The position numbers and the translations under genes were made by a program. A stretch of 64,000 nt of DNA from Fibrella aestuarina BUZ 2 (GTDB lineage Bacteria; Bacteroidota; Bacteroidia; Cytophagales; Spirosomataceae): NCBI RefSeq assembly GCF_000331105.1, contig NC_020054.1, positions 4,514,257 through 4,578,256 of the forward strand, written 5' to 3'. The notes under the pieces are model-generated. The model made no database searches. It was not told where the DNA came from and worked only from the letters and a program-made list of their open reading frames with translations. Within the stretch, counting starts at the first letter, position 1. Every line of letters starts with the position of its first letter. Of this stretch, positions 42,145 through 50,101 are shown piece by piece.

Positions 42145-42723
42145 TTAAAGCACATAATACTGCTTTGCCTCCTCCGTCTTTGTTTTGACAAAATCAGTTT
42201 TAGCAAGTCGATAAGCTACCCGGTCATTGCGATATACTTTAGCCAATTCATTTTTTAACTCAGCATATGCTTTGGCTAGCATTGGTTTCTCACGCAGGTA
42301 GTCCCGAAAGTAAAGTCGATCCCACAAAGCGTGTGTTTGCGGTCCCATGTGAATGTGGTAGGTCTGCTGTTTGGCGCCGGTCACGTTGTAGCCTTTAACA
42401 AAGACCATATACGGTGGCTCGGCATCTGTTTGCCACATAAAGTCATAGTTCTGCGCGACTAGCTTTGTGATAATATCATCATGCAGGCGCTCATCAGTCG
42501 GAATCTCGACCAGTATGTCGATCGTTGGCTTCGCTGGTAGTTCAGGGATAGACGTACTGCCAAAGTGCTCAACGCGCAGAGCTAGCTGCTCGCCCAGCGT
42601 ATTGAGAATAAGTTTTCGCTCTTGATCGAACAGATCGAACCAACGTGGATCGAAAGGCACGATCTCTACGGGAAAACGCATCCCAATTTCTTCCCGACTC
42701 AGTTCATTTATCCCTTGCTTCAT
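42145..42723 (-). CDS. GrpB/UPF0157 family nucleotidyltransferase-like protein
   Basis: A 192-residue protein. The GrpB signature is VEIVPFDPRWFDLFDQERKL, then RVEHFGSTSIPELPAKPTID with the nucleotidyltransferase G-S-T/S plus D-x-D-like ILVEIP region, YHIHMGPQTHALWDRLYFRD and LKNELAKVYRNDRVAYRLAK. The family has the Pol-beta-like fold with no settled substrate. An alternative Met lies at residue 15 (MRFPVEIV). It stands alone, 48 nt upstream of the L7/L12-like gene on the same strand. Confidence 0.85.
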   Translation of the reverse strand: MKQGINELSREEIGMRFPVEIVPFDPRWFDLFDQERKLILNTLGEQLALRVEHFGSTSIPELPAKPTIDILVEIPTDERLHDDIITKLVAQNYDFMWQTDAEPPYMVFVKGYNVTGAKQQTYHIHMGPQTHALWDRLYFRDYLREKPMLAKAYAELKNELAKVYRNDRVAYRLAKTDFVKTKTEEAKQYYVL

Positions 42724-42871
42724 CTGTTGCAGACAATCACATCAATTTTACGATCGAACTATGTACAACAGCGTCTTAATACAGAGCCAAACTCGGCTAA
42801 GAGGCGGCTCTACAGCGCAATGGTCGTCTTTGTAATCAGAACTGTAGCTGTTGATTCATACCCGAAGGCAA

Positions 42872-44125
42872 TCACTTACCCGCCCAAATCTGGGCCAAGT
42901 GCACGATCACCTCGGCGGCTTTCTGCATGTCCTGCACCGATACCCACTCTTCCCGCGAGTGAAAGGCGTGTTCACCGGCGAAGATATTCGGGCAGGGCAA
43001 GCCCATAAACGACAGCCGCGAACCGTCGGTGCCGCCCCGGATGCTGCGCCGCTGCGGCGACAGGCCCGCCCGCCGGATGGCTTCCAGCGCGTGTTCGGCC
43101 ACGGCGGGGTGCTGGTCGAGTACCTCTTTCATGTTGCGGTATTGCTCCCGCACCGTCAGCGTCGCCGTCGAATGCGGGTAATTAGCCAGCACCTCATCGA
43201 CGAGCGATTGCAGCAGGGCTTCGTGTTCGTGTAGGCCGTCGGTGGTGAAATCGCGCACGATAAAGTCCAGCACCACGCGGTCCTGATTGCCTTCCATGTG
43301 GGTCGGATGCACAAAGCCTTCCTTGCCCTCGGTGGTTTCGGGCGACAGGCCCGTGCGGGGCAGACCCGCCAGGATATCACCCGCGATTTTCAGCGCGTTT
43401 TCGAGTTTGCCTTTGGCGAAGCCGGGGTGCGTGCTCACGCCCTGAATCACGATCTGTACGCCATCAGCCGAGAAGGTTTCGTCTTCCAACGTACCCAGCG
43501 ATTCACCATCGATGGTGTAGCCGTAGGTGGCATCGAGTTTCGCCATGTCGATGTTGGCCGTGCCTTTGCCCACTTCTTCGTCGGGCGTAAACAGGATGCG
43601 GATGCGCCCGTGGGGTACGTCCGGGTTGGCCATCAGGTAGTCGGCTGCCGCCATGATCGCCGCCACACCCGCTTTATTGTCGGCGCCCAGCAGCGTATCG
43701 CCGCTCGCCGTGATGATGTCGTTACCCACCTGCTGCGCCAGATCGGGGTGGTCTTTCTGACCGATCACGATGGGCGCGTCGGCGGGCTCGGGCAGGATAA
43801 TGTCAGTGCCGTTCCACTGCCGGTGAATGATCGGTTTCACGCCCGCCCCCGTCACGTCGGGCGAGGTATCCATGTGCGCACAGAAGCAGATGGTGGGTAC
43901 GGGTACGTCGCCAGGTACGTTGGCGGGGATGGTGGCGTAGACGTACCCAAATGCGTCCAGTTCGGCGTCGGTGATGCCGAGCTCGTGCAGTTCCTGCACC
44001 AGCACGCGCCCCAGGTCTTTTTGTTTCTCCGTGGTCGGGCTGGCCGTCGATTGCGGGTCCGATTGGGTGTCGATCTGTACGTACCGAATAAAGCGGTCGG
44101 TGAGCGTCTGGGCGTTGATCATCAC
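42872..44125 (-). CDS. pepT: Peptidase T (tripeptidase, M20B)
   Basis: A 417-residue cytosolic zinc aminopeptidase removing N-terminal residues from tripeptides. Metal-site motifs are FCAHMDTSPDVTGAG (His, Asp), TLLGADNKAGVAAIMAAADY (Asp), ILFTPDEEVGKGT (catalytic Glu pair) and IDGESLGTLEDETFSAD. RRSIRGGTDGSRLSFMGLPC and FAGEHAFHSREEWVSVQDM complete the family pattern. Length is normal. It is divergent from the AT-rich island at 44.1-46.5 kb. Confidence 0.95.
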   Translation of the reverse strand: MMINAQTLTDRFIRYVQIDTQSDPQSTASPTTEKQKDLGRVLVQELHELGITDAELDAFGYVYATIPANVPGDVPVPTICFCAHMDTSPDVTGAGVKPIIHRQWNGTDIILPEPADAPIVIGQKDHPDLAQQVGNDIITASGDTLLGADNKAGVAAIMAAADYLMANPDVPHGRIRILFTPDEEVGKGTANIDMAKLDATYGYTIDGESLGTLEDETFSADGVQIVIQGVSTHPGFAKGKLENALKIAGDILAGLPRTGLSPETTEGKEGFVHPTHMEGNQDRVVLDFIVRDFTTDGLHEHEALLQSLVDEVLANYPHSTATLTVREQYRNMKEVLDQHPAVAEHALEAIRRAGLSPQRRSIRGGTDGSRLSFMGLPCPNIFAGEHAFHSREEWVSVQDMQKAAEVIVHLAQIWAGK

Positions 44126-44682
44126 TTAAAAAAGGTCTTAAATACAAAGTTTGAAATAATGATTTTAAGAAGATATCGAACAAAAATATGACCGATTAAT
44201 AATAACCGTTTGCCTCATCGGTAAACCGTCGCTCAACAGTAAACCACAACTTAACCTCTACTGATCCTAAATATCAAAGTAACGCCGACCCAAAGTACAT
44301 GATACAATATTCATGTTAATAACTACTGATTATCAACAACATGATAGATCACCCTTTTGTACCATAATCAGGATTCATATATAGTTTAACCTCCCTTAAT
44401 GAAAGAATTGAGTATTAAATTCATCTCTTACCTTTGGCCCATTTGTGGACTGTATAATACAACCGACAGTTATATAGATTGATTTCTCCATCCGAATTGG
44501 AGAGAGTCACGGATATTCTATACTATCTTTGGTTTTTACTCAGAACGCAAATTGACACATAATCAATTTATAACCAACAACATGCATATTTTCAGTGAAT
44601 CATGCAAGATTGTGAACAAGAAGACAGTCTTTGTAACTAAAATTTATATTTTTCATACTTAAGACACTACGAAACAGGCGAG
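44126..44682. other. AT-rich leader region of the nucleotide-hydrolase island
   Basis: 557 nt without a credible gene, much lower in GC than the flanking host DNA. It contains a hairpin TCTCCA / TGGAGA (44485-44503). It should hold promoters for pepT and the 44683 operon, and its composition suggests it was acquired with the island. No integrase or terminal repeat was found. Confidence 0.6.
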
Positions 44683-45363
44683 ATGGCTGTAATCGATCTA
44701 GAAACAAGGCTCACTAAAGATTGGGATAGTTATAATAGCAATCTAAAATCTAGTGACAGCTTAATTTTTATTAGTCCGCACAATTACAACATTGAAGATG
44801 GTCCTGCTTCGTTAGACTTGACCGTTGGAAACAGGTTTTTCTTTCATGATCGTGGGCAACACTACACAATCACAGATGATGGCATATATATTGAACCATT
44901 CAACTCTCTGTTGATAGAAACAGAACAAAAGGTGTGTCTGCCTTTAAACATATTTGGCATTGTAATTGGGAAGGGTCATCAAATATTTCAAGGCACATTT
45001 ATCTCTTCAGGTAAGATCAACCCAGGTTTCAATGGAAAACTCAATATAGGCCTATATAATGGGAGTAGAAAGAGGATACATATAAAAAGCGGGCACCCTC
45101 TGTGCTCCTGTGTGTTTTTCCAAATGGAGTCGAACATGAATAGCCCTTTAAAAAATTATGACGCAAACAGGCAAATAAACAAGGTTTACTTAACCAGAAC
45201 TCAAAAATTATTTAATGCTTACAAGGGTAATATGCAATTAGTGACTCATATTATTGCTATTATAGCCTTTCTCGTTGCTTTATTCGTTGGGTTAACCAAT
45301 AGAAATTCAATCTTTAGCGCTATCGAATCTGATAGTAAATCAGGTAAAATTGACAAGAAATGA
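44683..45363 (+). CDS. Membrane-anchored dCTP deaminase/dUTPase-fold protein, catalytic Glu missing
   Basis: A 226-residue protein. Residues about 40-150 follow the dCTP deaminase/dUTPase trimer fold: PASLDLTVGNRFFFHD, EPFNSLLIETEQKVCLPLNI, FGIVIGKGHQIFQGTFISSG, then KINPGFNGKLNIGLYNGSRK. Where dCTP deaminases read I-D-P-G-x-x-G-x-I-x-L-E, this protein has Asn113 for Asp and Gly123 for the catalytic Glu, so deamination is unlikely. After it comes a C-terminal transmembrane helix (about 185-206, VTHIIAIIAFLVALFVGLT), very unusual for this fold. The stop overlaps the next ATG by 4 nt. AT-rich, probably acquired. Role as a sensor or regulatory subunit is inference. Confidence 0.7.
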   Translation: MAVIDLETRLTKDWDSYNSNLKSSDSLIFISPHNYNIEDGPASLDLTVGNRFFFHDRGQHYTITDDGIYIEPFNSLLIETEQKVCLPLNIFGIVIGKGHQIFQGTFISSGKINPGFNGKLNIGLYNGSRKRIHIKSGHPLCSCVFFQMESNMNSPLKNYDANRQINKVYLTRTQKLFNAYKGNMQLVTHIIAIIAFLVALFVGLTNRNSIFSAIESDSKSGKIDKK

Positions 45364-45893
45364 TTATTGTCGGGGACAATTTAAAAAGTTTAATCACTCA
45401 ACATAATATTGTTGACGATTTAGCCAGTGGATTTGATAACACCTCAATAGGTCTTACACTTGACTCTTTGATAATAAAAATCATTCCTAATGACGAAAGT
45501 GTAATTTTGACATATGGCACCGAAATTCCTGAAGAATGGATACAAGAACAAGTTATAAATATAAACGACGGTGTAGTTCTAGAACCTAAGCAATCTGTTC
45601 TCGCGTGCTCGTATGAAACTGTAAAGATTCCGATTGGCTATTTCGGCCTATTACAAACTAAAGGGTCTTTGGCACGGCTTTTCGTGTCATTACATTGCAA
45701 TGACTCTCAAATTGAGCCTGGATTTAAAGGTAAAATCACTTTTGAGATATGTAATCTTTCTAATATGAGAATTCGTCTATTGCCAAGACAGAAAGTAGGA
45801 GATCTCTTTATCATCAAGGCTTCGACTAAACACGTAAATTCGTATAATGGTAGGTACCAAAACGCGACCAAACCAACGATTCAACTCCCTTAA
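45360..45893 (+). CDS. dCTP deaminase-like protein with catalytic Glu retained
   Basis: A 177-residue protein. The C-terminal two-thirds have the dCTP deaminase pattern: LEPKQSVLACSYETVKIPIG, YFGLLQTKGSLARLFVSLHC (KGSLAR corresponds to the G-R-S-S-L-A-R phosphate-binding motif), then SQIEPGFKGKITFEICNLS with Glu129 at the catalytic Glu position and Glu119 where Asp is usual. SYNGRYQNATKPTIQ is a typical C-terminal lid. It overlaps the upstream membrane-anchored relative by 4 nt, so the two may form one complex. dCTP deaminases act in nucleotide metabolism and in phage defence by depleting dCTP. Which applies here is inferred. Confidence 0.7.
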   Translation: MIIVGDNLKSLITQHNIVDDLASGFDNTSIGLTLDSLIIKIIPNDESVILTYGTEIPEEWIQEQVININDGVVLEPKQSVLACSYETVKIPIGYFGLLQTKGSLARLFVSLHCNDSQIEPGFKGKITFEICNLSNMRIRLLPRQKVGDLFIIKASTKHVNSYNGRYQNATKPTIQLP

Positions 45894-45903
45894 TATTAGC
45901 ACA

Positions 45904-46524
45904 ATGTCAGAAGAAGTAATTATTGCGGTTCCTAGGAAGGTCATCAATGAAACTTTGTTAGATAACCCTTTTGGCTTTATCAGCGATAATGTCGAAAATT
46001 TGTATATTAAAATACTAAGTAATTGTATACAAATGATCAGAAGCCACGCAGAAAATGACAATTCCCACAAGCAGATAATTCCATATGTTCTAATCAATTA
46101 CAAAGAAAAGTTTTTTTTGTCTAGAAGAAAAAATACTCAAACCGAGAAACGACTTCACAATAAGATGTCGATTGGTTTTGGCGGACACATTAATCCAGTC
46201 GATTATTCTAGTGATTATGACCTTATCATAGGCGGCCTAATAAGAGAAATAAGAGAAGAAATTAACATAGGAGATTTTTCAATTCCGCAGTTGATTGGCT
46301 TTATAAACGATGATGTTTCAGAAGTAGGGCAGGTACATATTGGACTTCTTTTTGAAATCGAGCTAAATTACTCAGAAATAGAAATTATAGAGAAAGACAA
46401 GATGGATGGTCGCTGGGTAACTATTGCTGAAATGGAAGAAAACTACGAGTATCTAGAATCGTGGTCAAAAATCGCTTTTGACTCTTACGTGAAGAAGAAA
46501 AATATATGGCCGTTTAAAAATTAG
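45904..46524 (+). CDS. Nudix-family hydrolase
   Basis: A 206-residue protein from ATG 45904; an in-frame Met at 45847 would overlap the previous gene by 47 nt and is less likely. Residues about 58-150 contain a Nudix domain: IPYVLINYKEKFFLSRRK, MSIGFGGHINPVDYSSDYDL, then GLIREIREEINI, the REUxEE core of the Nudix box (Arg114, Glu115, Glu118, Glu119) preceded by an insertion. The C terminus has helices after DGRWVTIAEM. Nudix enzymes split nucleoside diphosphate linkages. It is the third gene of the island, 10 nt after the deaminase-like gene, and its 3' end overlaps the convergent MarC gene by 11 nt. Confidence 0.75.
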   Translation: MSEEVIIAVPRKVINETLLDNPFGFISDNVENLYIKILSNCIQMIRSHAENDNSHKQIIPYVLINYKEKFFLSRRKNTQTEKRLHNKMSIGFGGHINPVDYSSDYDLIIGGLIREIREEINIGDFSIPQLIGFINDDVSEVGQVHIGLLFEIELNYSEIEIIEKDKMDGRWVTIAEMEENYEYLESWSKIAFDSYVKKKNIWPFKN

Positions 46525-47095
46525 CTGGGAGCAGGTTGCTCTTGAGCAGTTTGATGGAAATGGCGAGCAAAATTATGCCGAAAACCTTTCGCAGCACATT
46601 CAGCCCGCCCGGTCCGATCCGGTCTTCGAGCCAGGCGGCCGATTTGAGCACGATGTAAATCAGGATCAGGTTCAGGATGACGCCCACCACAATGTTGCCG
46701 ATCTGGTATTCGGCCCGCAGCGAAATCAGGGTGGTGAGCGTACCGGCCCCGGCAATCAGTGGAAAGGCGATGGGCACGATATGGGCCGCACTGTCGGCCT
46801 CGATTTCCGACTTAAAGATGGTCCGGCCCAGAATCATTTCCAGCCCGATCAGAAAAATGATGATGGCCCCGGCCACGGCAAACGACTGCACGTCTACGCC
46901 GAACAGTTTCAGAATGCGTTCGCCCACAAACAGGAACGTGAGCATGAGCACACCCGAGGCCAGCGTCGCTTTCTCCGACTCGATTGTACCAACTTTCTGG
47001 CGCAGGTCGATGATCACGGGCAACGAACCCAGCACGTCGATGACGGAAAACAGAATGAGCGTGACCGAGATGATCTCTTTAAAGTTGAGTGGCAT
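46514..47095 (-). CDS. MarC-family integral membrane protein
   Basis: A 193-residue protein from ATG 47095 (MPLNFKEIISVTLILFSVID), where the conserved MarC N terminus begins; the in-frame extension to 47215 is unlikely. About six helices (VLMLTFLFVGERILKLFGVD, AIIIFLIGLEMILG, AFPLIAGAGTLTTLISL, IVVGVILNLILIYIVLKSA) carry the family's repeated motif of Gly and Ile pairs and PLIAGAG. MarC proteins are not proven antibiotic efflux pumps, and their role is unclear. The 3' end meets the AT-rich island; the last residues (PANF) overlap the Nudix gene. Confidence 0.85.
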   Translation of the reverse strand: MPLNFKEIISVTLILFSVIDVLGSLPVIIDLRQKVGTIESEKATLASGVLMLTFLFVGERILKLFGVDVQSFAVAGAIIIFLIGLEMILGRTIFKSEIEADSAAHIVPIAFPLIAGAGTLTTLISLRAEYQIGNIVVGVILNLILIYIVLKSAAWLEDRIGPGGLNVLRKVFGIILLAISIKLLKSNLLPANF

Positions 47096-47116
47096 AGCGG
47101 GAAGGGGATGAACAAT

Positions 47117-47245
47117 GTACGATGAACAATGTACGATGTACAATGCACCACAGCGGCGGACCGTAATGGGAATGAAGATGAGGTGAGTTGCAAAGGTAGC
47201 GACGCCTACACCCATTGTGCATTGTACATTCTACATTGTACATTA
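47117..47245. repeat. Palindromic word-repeat element upstream of the MarC gene
   Basis: The left arm 47117-47150 (words AATGTACG, ATGAAC, GATGTAC) and right arm 47213-47245 are complementary around a 62-nt centre; a 21-nt core pairs with 2 mismatches. Its right end includes the stop of the class V aminotransferase gene (47243). A member of the intergenic palindrome family. Confidence 0.75.
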
Positions 47246-48259
47246 CCCCCACCCCCTCAACCACGCCTGTAACCGGGCTACGTCGTCGTCGGTAATGGCG
47301 GGGAAGTTGGCGATGCGGAAGGTCGTGGTTTTCCAGTCGCCGTAGCCATTGCCCAGCATAAAGCCAGCGGCTTTAGCGGCCCCTTTGACCGCTTTAATAT
47401 CGGCCTCGCTTCCCGTCACGGCAATGACCGTATCGGAGCGGCGTTCGGGCTCATCGATCAGCAGCCGAAAGGGTGAGCCGGCCATCGCTTCCTCAAAAAA
47501 CTGATACCAGTCGGCGGCGCGCTGCCGGATATGGGCGTCGGTCTCGGCGATGGGCGGTACGGTCTGCATCACGCGGTCGAGCAGGTAGATACCCAGTCCG
47601 TTGGGCGTATAGGGTGTCTGGAACTTGCTGAAGTTTTCGTGCAGAAACAGCAGGCTGTTGTAATGATTGTTCTCGCCGATTGCCTCGGCACGGGCCAGCG
47701 CCCGGGGCGAGTAGATCAATACCGCCAGCCCCGCTGGCAAGCCGAAGCATTTTTGTACCGACGCAAACCACACGTCGGCCAGCGTCCAGTCGAAAGCAAT
47801 ACCCGCCATCGACGATACGGCATCGACGGCAATCAGCGCGTCGGGGAATTCCTGCCGGAACGTACCCAGCGCCGGCATACGTACCTGGGTTCCGTTGGAC
47901 GTCTCATTCTGGACCACGCACAGCACATCGGCTTCGTCGGGCTGCTGCGGGGGCTTGATCCGGTGGGCATAGTCCATCCATTTTTTGCCAAAGGCGCCGC
48001 TGTACGGATGCAGGCTCGTCTGTGCCGTCAGCGATTGGGCGACGATCTCCCAGCACTCCGTGGCCGACGAAACAAAGGCCAGGTGGTAGCCCTCAGGTAC
48101 GTTCAGTTTGTCGCGCACCCCGCGCATCGCCCCTTCCGTAACGGCCATAAACTCCGGGCTGCGGTGGTTCATGCTGACGATGCCCGACGTGCAGGCTTCC
48201 GCCGCCCAGGCTGCCACCTGCGGGTAAATTTTGGATGGACCGGGATAGAAGGTGATCAT
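47243..48259 (-). CDS. Class V aminotransferase, phosphoserine aminotransferase-like
   Basis: A 338-residue PLP enzyme of the SerC/AGT group. The N terminus ITFYPGPSKIYPQVAAWAAE, SMNHRSPEFMAVTEGAMRGV and VSSATECWEIV are SerC-like. IAVDAVSSMAGIAFDWTLAD provides the PLP-contacting Asp, and VWFASVQKCFGLPAGLAVLI the Schiff-base Lys. A C-terminal segment DTVIAVTGSEADIKAVKGAA follows. The substrate is likely phosphohydroxythreonine or 3-phosphohydroxypyruvate, but other alanine-glyoxylate types are possible, so no symbol is given. It lies between two palindromic elements, on the same strand as aroQ. Confidence 0.85.
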   Translation of the reverse strand: MITFYPGPSKIYPQVAAWAAEACTSGIVSMNHRSPEFMAVTEGAMRGVRDKLNVPEGYHLAFVSSATECWEIVAQSLTAQTSLHPYSGAFGKKWMDYAHRIKPPQQPDEADVLCVVQNETSNGTQVRMPALGTFRQEFPDALIAVDAVSSMAGIAFDWTLADVWFASVQKCFGLPAGLAVLIYSPRALARAEAIGENNHYNSLLFLHENFSKFQTPYTPNGLGIYLLDRVMQTVPPIAETDAHIRQRAADWYQFFEEAMAGSPFRLLIDEPERRSDTVIAVTGSEADIKAVKGAAKAAGFMLGNGYGDWKTTTFRIANFPAITDDDVARLQAWLRGWG

Positions 48260-48264
48260 AGGGA

Positions 48265-48345
48265 TGGGGGAGTAAACGATGAGTGGTAAGTGGTAAGCAG
48301 CAAGTGATGCCCGGCCTACTACTTATCGTTTATCATTCATCACTG
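48265..48345. repeat. Decayed palindromic word-repeat element between the aminotransferase gene and aroQ
   Basis: The left side has the repeated word GTGGTAA and the right side has TTATCGT, TTATCAT and TCATCAC, roughly complementary (AAACGATGAGTGG with TTATCATTCATCAC). The right side encodes the last residues (SDE) and the TGA stop of aroQ. Many mismatches suggest decay. Confidence 0.55.
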
Positions 48346-48758
48346 ATTAAGTAGCGTACGGCCAGTTCGTAGCCTGTCAGGCCGAGGCCGACGATGACGC
48401 CTTTGCATTTGGGTGAAAGGTAACTGTGATGCCGGTAGCTTTCGCGGGCGTGGACATTGCTGATGTGCACCTCTACGGCGGGCGTAGTGACGGCCCCCAG
48501 CGCGTCGGCAATAGCGATGGACGTGTGGGTGTAAGCCCCAGCGTTGATCACGATCCCGTCGAAATCGAAGCCATGCTCGTGAATCTTGTCGATCAGTTCG
48601 CCTTCGTGGTTCGACTGGAAATAATGCAGTTGTACGTCGGGGAATTGGGCCTCGATCGTTTTAAGGTAATCGACAAACGAGCGGTTGCCGTAGATGGTCG
48701 GTTCGCGCTTGCCCAGCAGGTTGAGGTTGGGACCGTTCAGGATCAGGATCTTTTTCAC
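48333..48758 (-). CDS. aroQ: 3-dehydroquinate dehydratase, type II
   Basis: A 141-residue enzyme of the shikimate pathway, forming a dodecamer. It starts at GTG 48758 (reading M-KKILILNGPNLNLLGKRE). The flexible loop segment PNLNLLGKREPTIYGN contains the catalytic Tyr, and VINAGAYTHTSIAIADALGA with VEVHISNVHARESYRHHSYL carries the catalytic His and substrate-binding residues. KCKGVIVGLGLTGYELAVRY is the conserved C terminus. Upstream in-frame sequence to 48902 lacks a credible protein. Its 3' end comes from a palindromic element. Confidence 0.92.
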   Translation of the reverse strand: MKKILILNGPNLNLLGKREPTIYGNRSFVDYLKTIEAQFPDVQLHYFQSNHEGELIDKIHEHGFDFDGIVINAGAYTHTSIAIADALGAVTTPAVEVHISNVHARESYRHHSYLSPKCKGVIVGLGLTGYELAVRYLISDE

Positions 48759-48856
48759 GGCGGCAAAGATACGCCCAAAGCGCACGGTGCGCTCATCAAC
48801 TGAACACAGTGTCTGATCGCCAATCAACGCGTTGGTCGTCTGGTCTATCGCTACCG

Positions 48857-50098
48857 TTACTCGCCTTCCGTTTTTTGGGTGGTGGGGTGAAATGACCGCC
48901 ACGAGTGCCAGAATTCCTGATGCGCGGGTACGTTGGTCAACTGCTGCCCCGCCAACGTACCGGTGGTAGCCAGCCCCGCTTTGCTCCAGACGCTCTGGGT
49001 TTCGCGGTCGGTAAATTGCCCGTCGGCGAGGGGCGTAAACGTGAGCACGCGCCCCGCCACCCTGCGGTCAAACGCGCGGTAGGTGAGCCGATCGGGTGCC
49101 AGCGTTAGCAACACCGGTTGCGCACCCAGCCGGGTGTTGATTGTCCGCTTTTTAACCAGCGCATTCCAGTCGACAGCGACGGCGGTTTGTTTGTCGGCCA
49201 GCCCGACTACCCACGATTTGGGGTGCCACGATGCCGAATCGCGGCCCGTCAGTTTACCCCGGCGTACCCCAAGGTCATACGTAGCGAGGCTGTCGGTCTC
49301 TTCCCGAAAAGCCGGGTCAGGCTGCATTACGAGGGTGTTGGGGTGTTCGGCGGCCCATTCGGCCAGCGTCATTTGCCGGGCGGTCAACTCGGTCAGGGTT
49401 TGGCCTTTGAGCGGTCCCAGAATGGCCTCGCCCGTCGCTTGCCGCCACCAGGAGCCCGTGCGGTCGTCTTCAAACATGGCGTTGAAATGGTCCATCCCGA
49501 CCAGCCGGTAGGTCATGGGTTGCCTGCCCACGATGGGGTCAAACACACGCCCGGTGCGACACACCGTGCAGTAGGTGATCATCAGGGGTTTACCGCCCAC
49601 CGTGTCGCGCACCTGATGGTGGTAGCCAATGAGTTGAATCGGGTACGCCCGCGCTTCGCCGTTGGCCACGACGCCCAGCACCAGCTTGTTGGTCCCAATT
49701 TTGTTCTGCGCCATCGACAGCATACGCTTGGTGGTCGGCTGCAAAAACATGTGGTCGGCCATCATGGTCTGGTTCACCACGTACAGCACCAGCCCGTAGG
49801 CGATAGCCAACCCACCCGCTACCCACCGGTCGCTGGGCCGGGCGGGCCGCCACAGAACCCGAACCAGCGGGTAGGCCACGAGTAGCAGCCCCATTCCCCG
49901 CAGCCAGCCTACGTGCTGATGCAGCCAGTACGCCACCGATACACGACTCAGGTTGGCGGCATCGTCGAGCTGACTACCGGGGAACGGCATGATAAAATAC
50001 ACCCGCGCCGCTTCGAGTAGTATCAGCAGCACCAACCCAACGCTCGCCCAGAGAAGCAGATTACGGTTCATAAAGTATGGAGAAATACGTTCACTCAT
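48857..50098 (-). CDS. DUF3179 domain protein with N-terminal membrane helices
   Basis: A 413-residue protein. Residues 1-110 carry about three membrane helices (LLLWASVGLVLLILLEAA, LRGMGLLLVAYPLVRVLW, AGGLAIAYGLVLYVVNQ). The DUF3179 domain follows with VLGVVANGEARAYPIQLIGY, HHQVRDTVGGKPLMITYC then TVCRTGRVFDPIVGRQPMTY and LVGMDHFNAMFEDDRTGSWW, the conserved core containing C-x-x-C (YCTVC). The domain is thought to be extracytoplasmic with an undetermined role. It starts 3 nt after the TonB receptor gene, so it is translationally coupled to it and probably works with it. Confidence 0.82.
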   Translation of the reverse strand: MSERISPYFMNRNLLLWASVGLVLLILLEAARVYFIMPFPGSQLDDAANLSRVSVAYWLHQHVGWLRGMGLLLVAYPLVRVLWRPARPSDRWVAGGLAIAYGLVLYVVNQTMMADHMFLQPTTKRMLSMAQNKIGTNKLVLGVVANGEARAYPIQLIGYHHQVRDTVGGKPLMITYCTVCRTGRVFDPIVGRQPMTYRLVGMDHFNAMFEDDRTGSWWRQATGEAILGPLKGQTLTELTARQMTLAEWAAEHPNTLVMQPDPAFREETDSLATYDLGVRRGKLTGRDSASWHPKSWVVGLADKQTAVAVDWNALVKKRTINTRLGAQPVLLTLAPDRLTYRAFDRRVAGRVLTFTPLADGQFTDRETQSVWSKAGLATTGTLAGQQLTNVPAHQEFWHSWRSFHPTTQKTEGE

Positions 50099-50101
50099 TA
50101 C

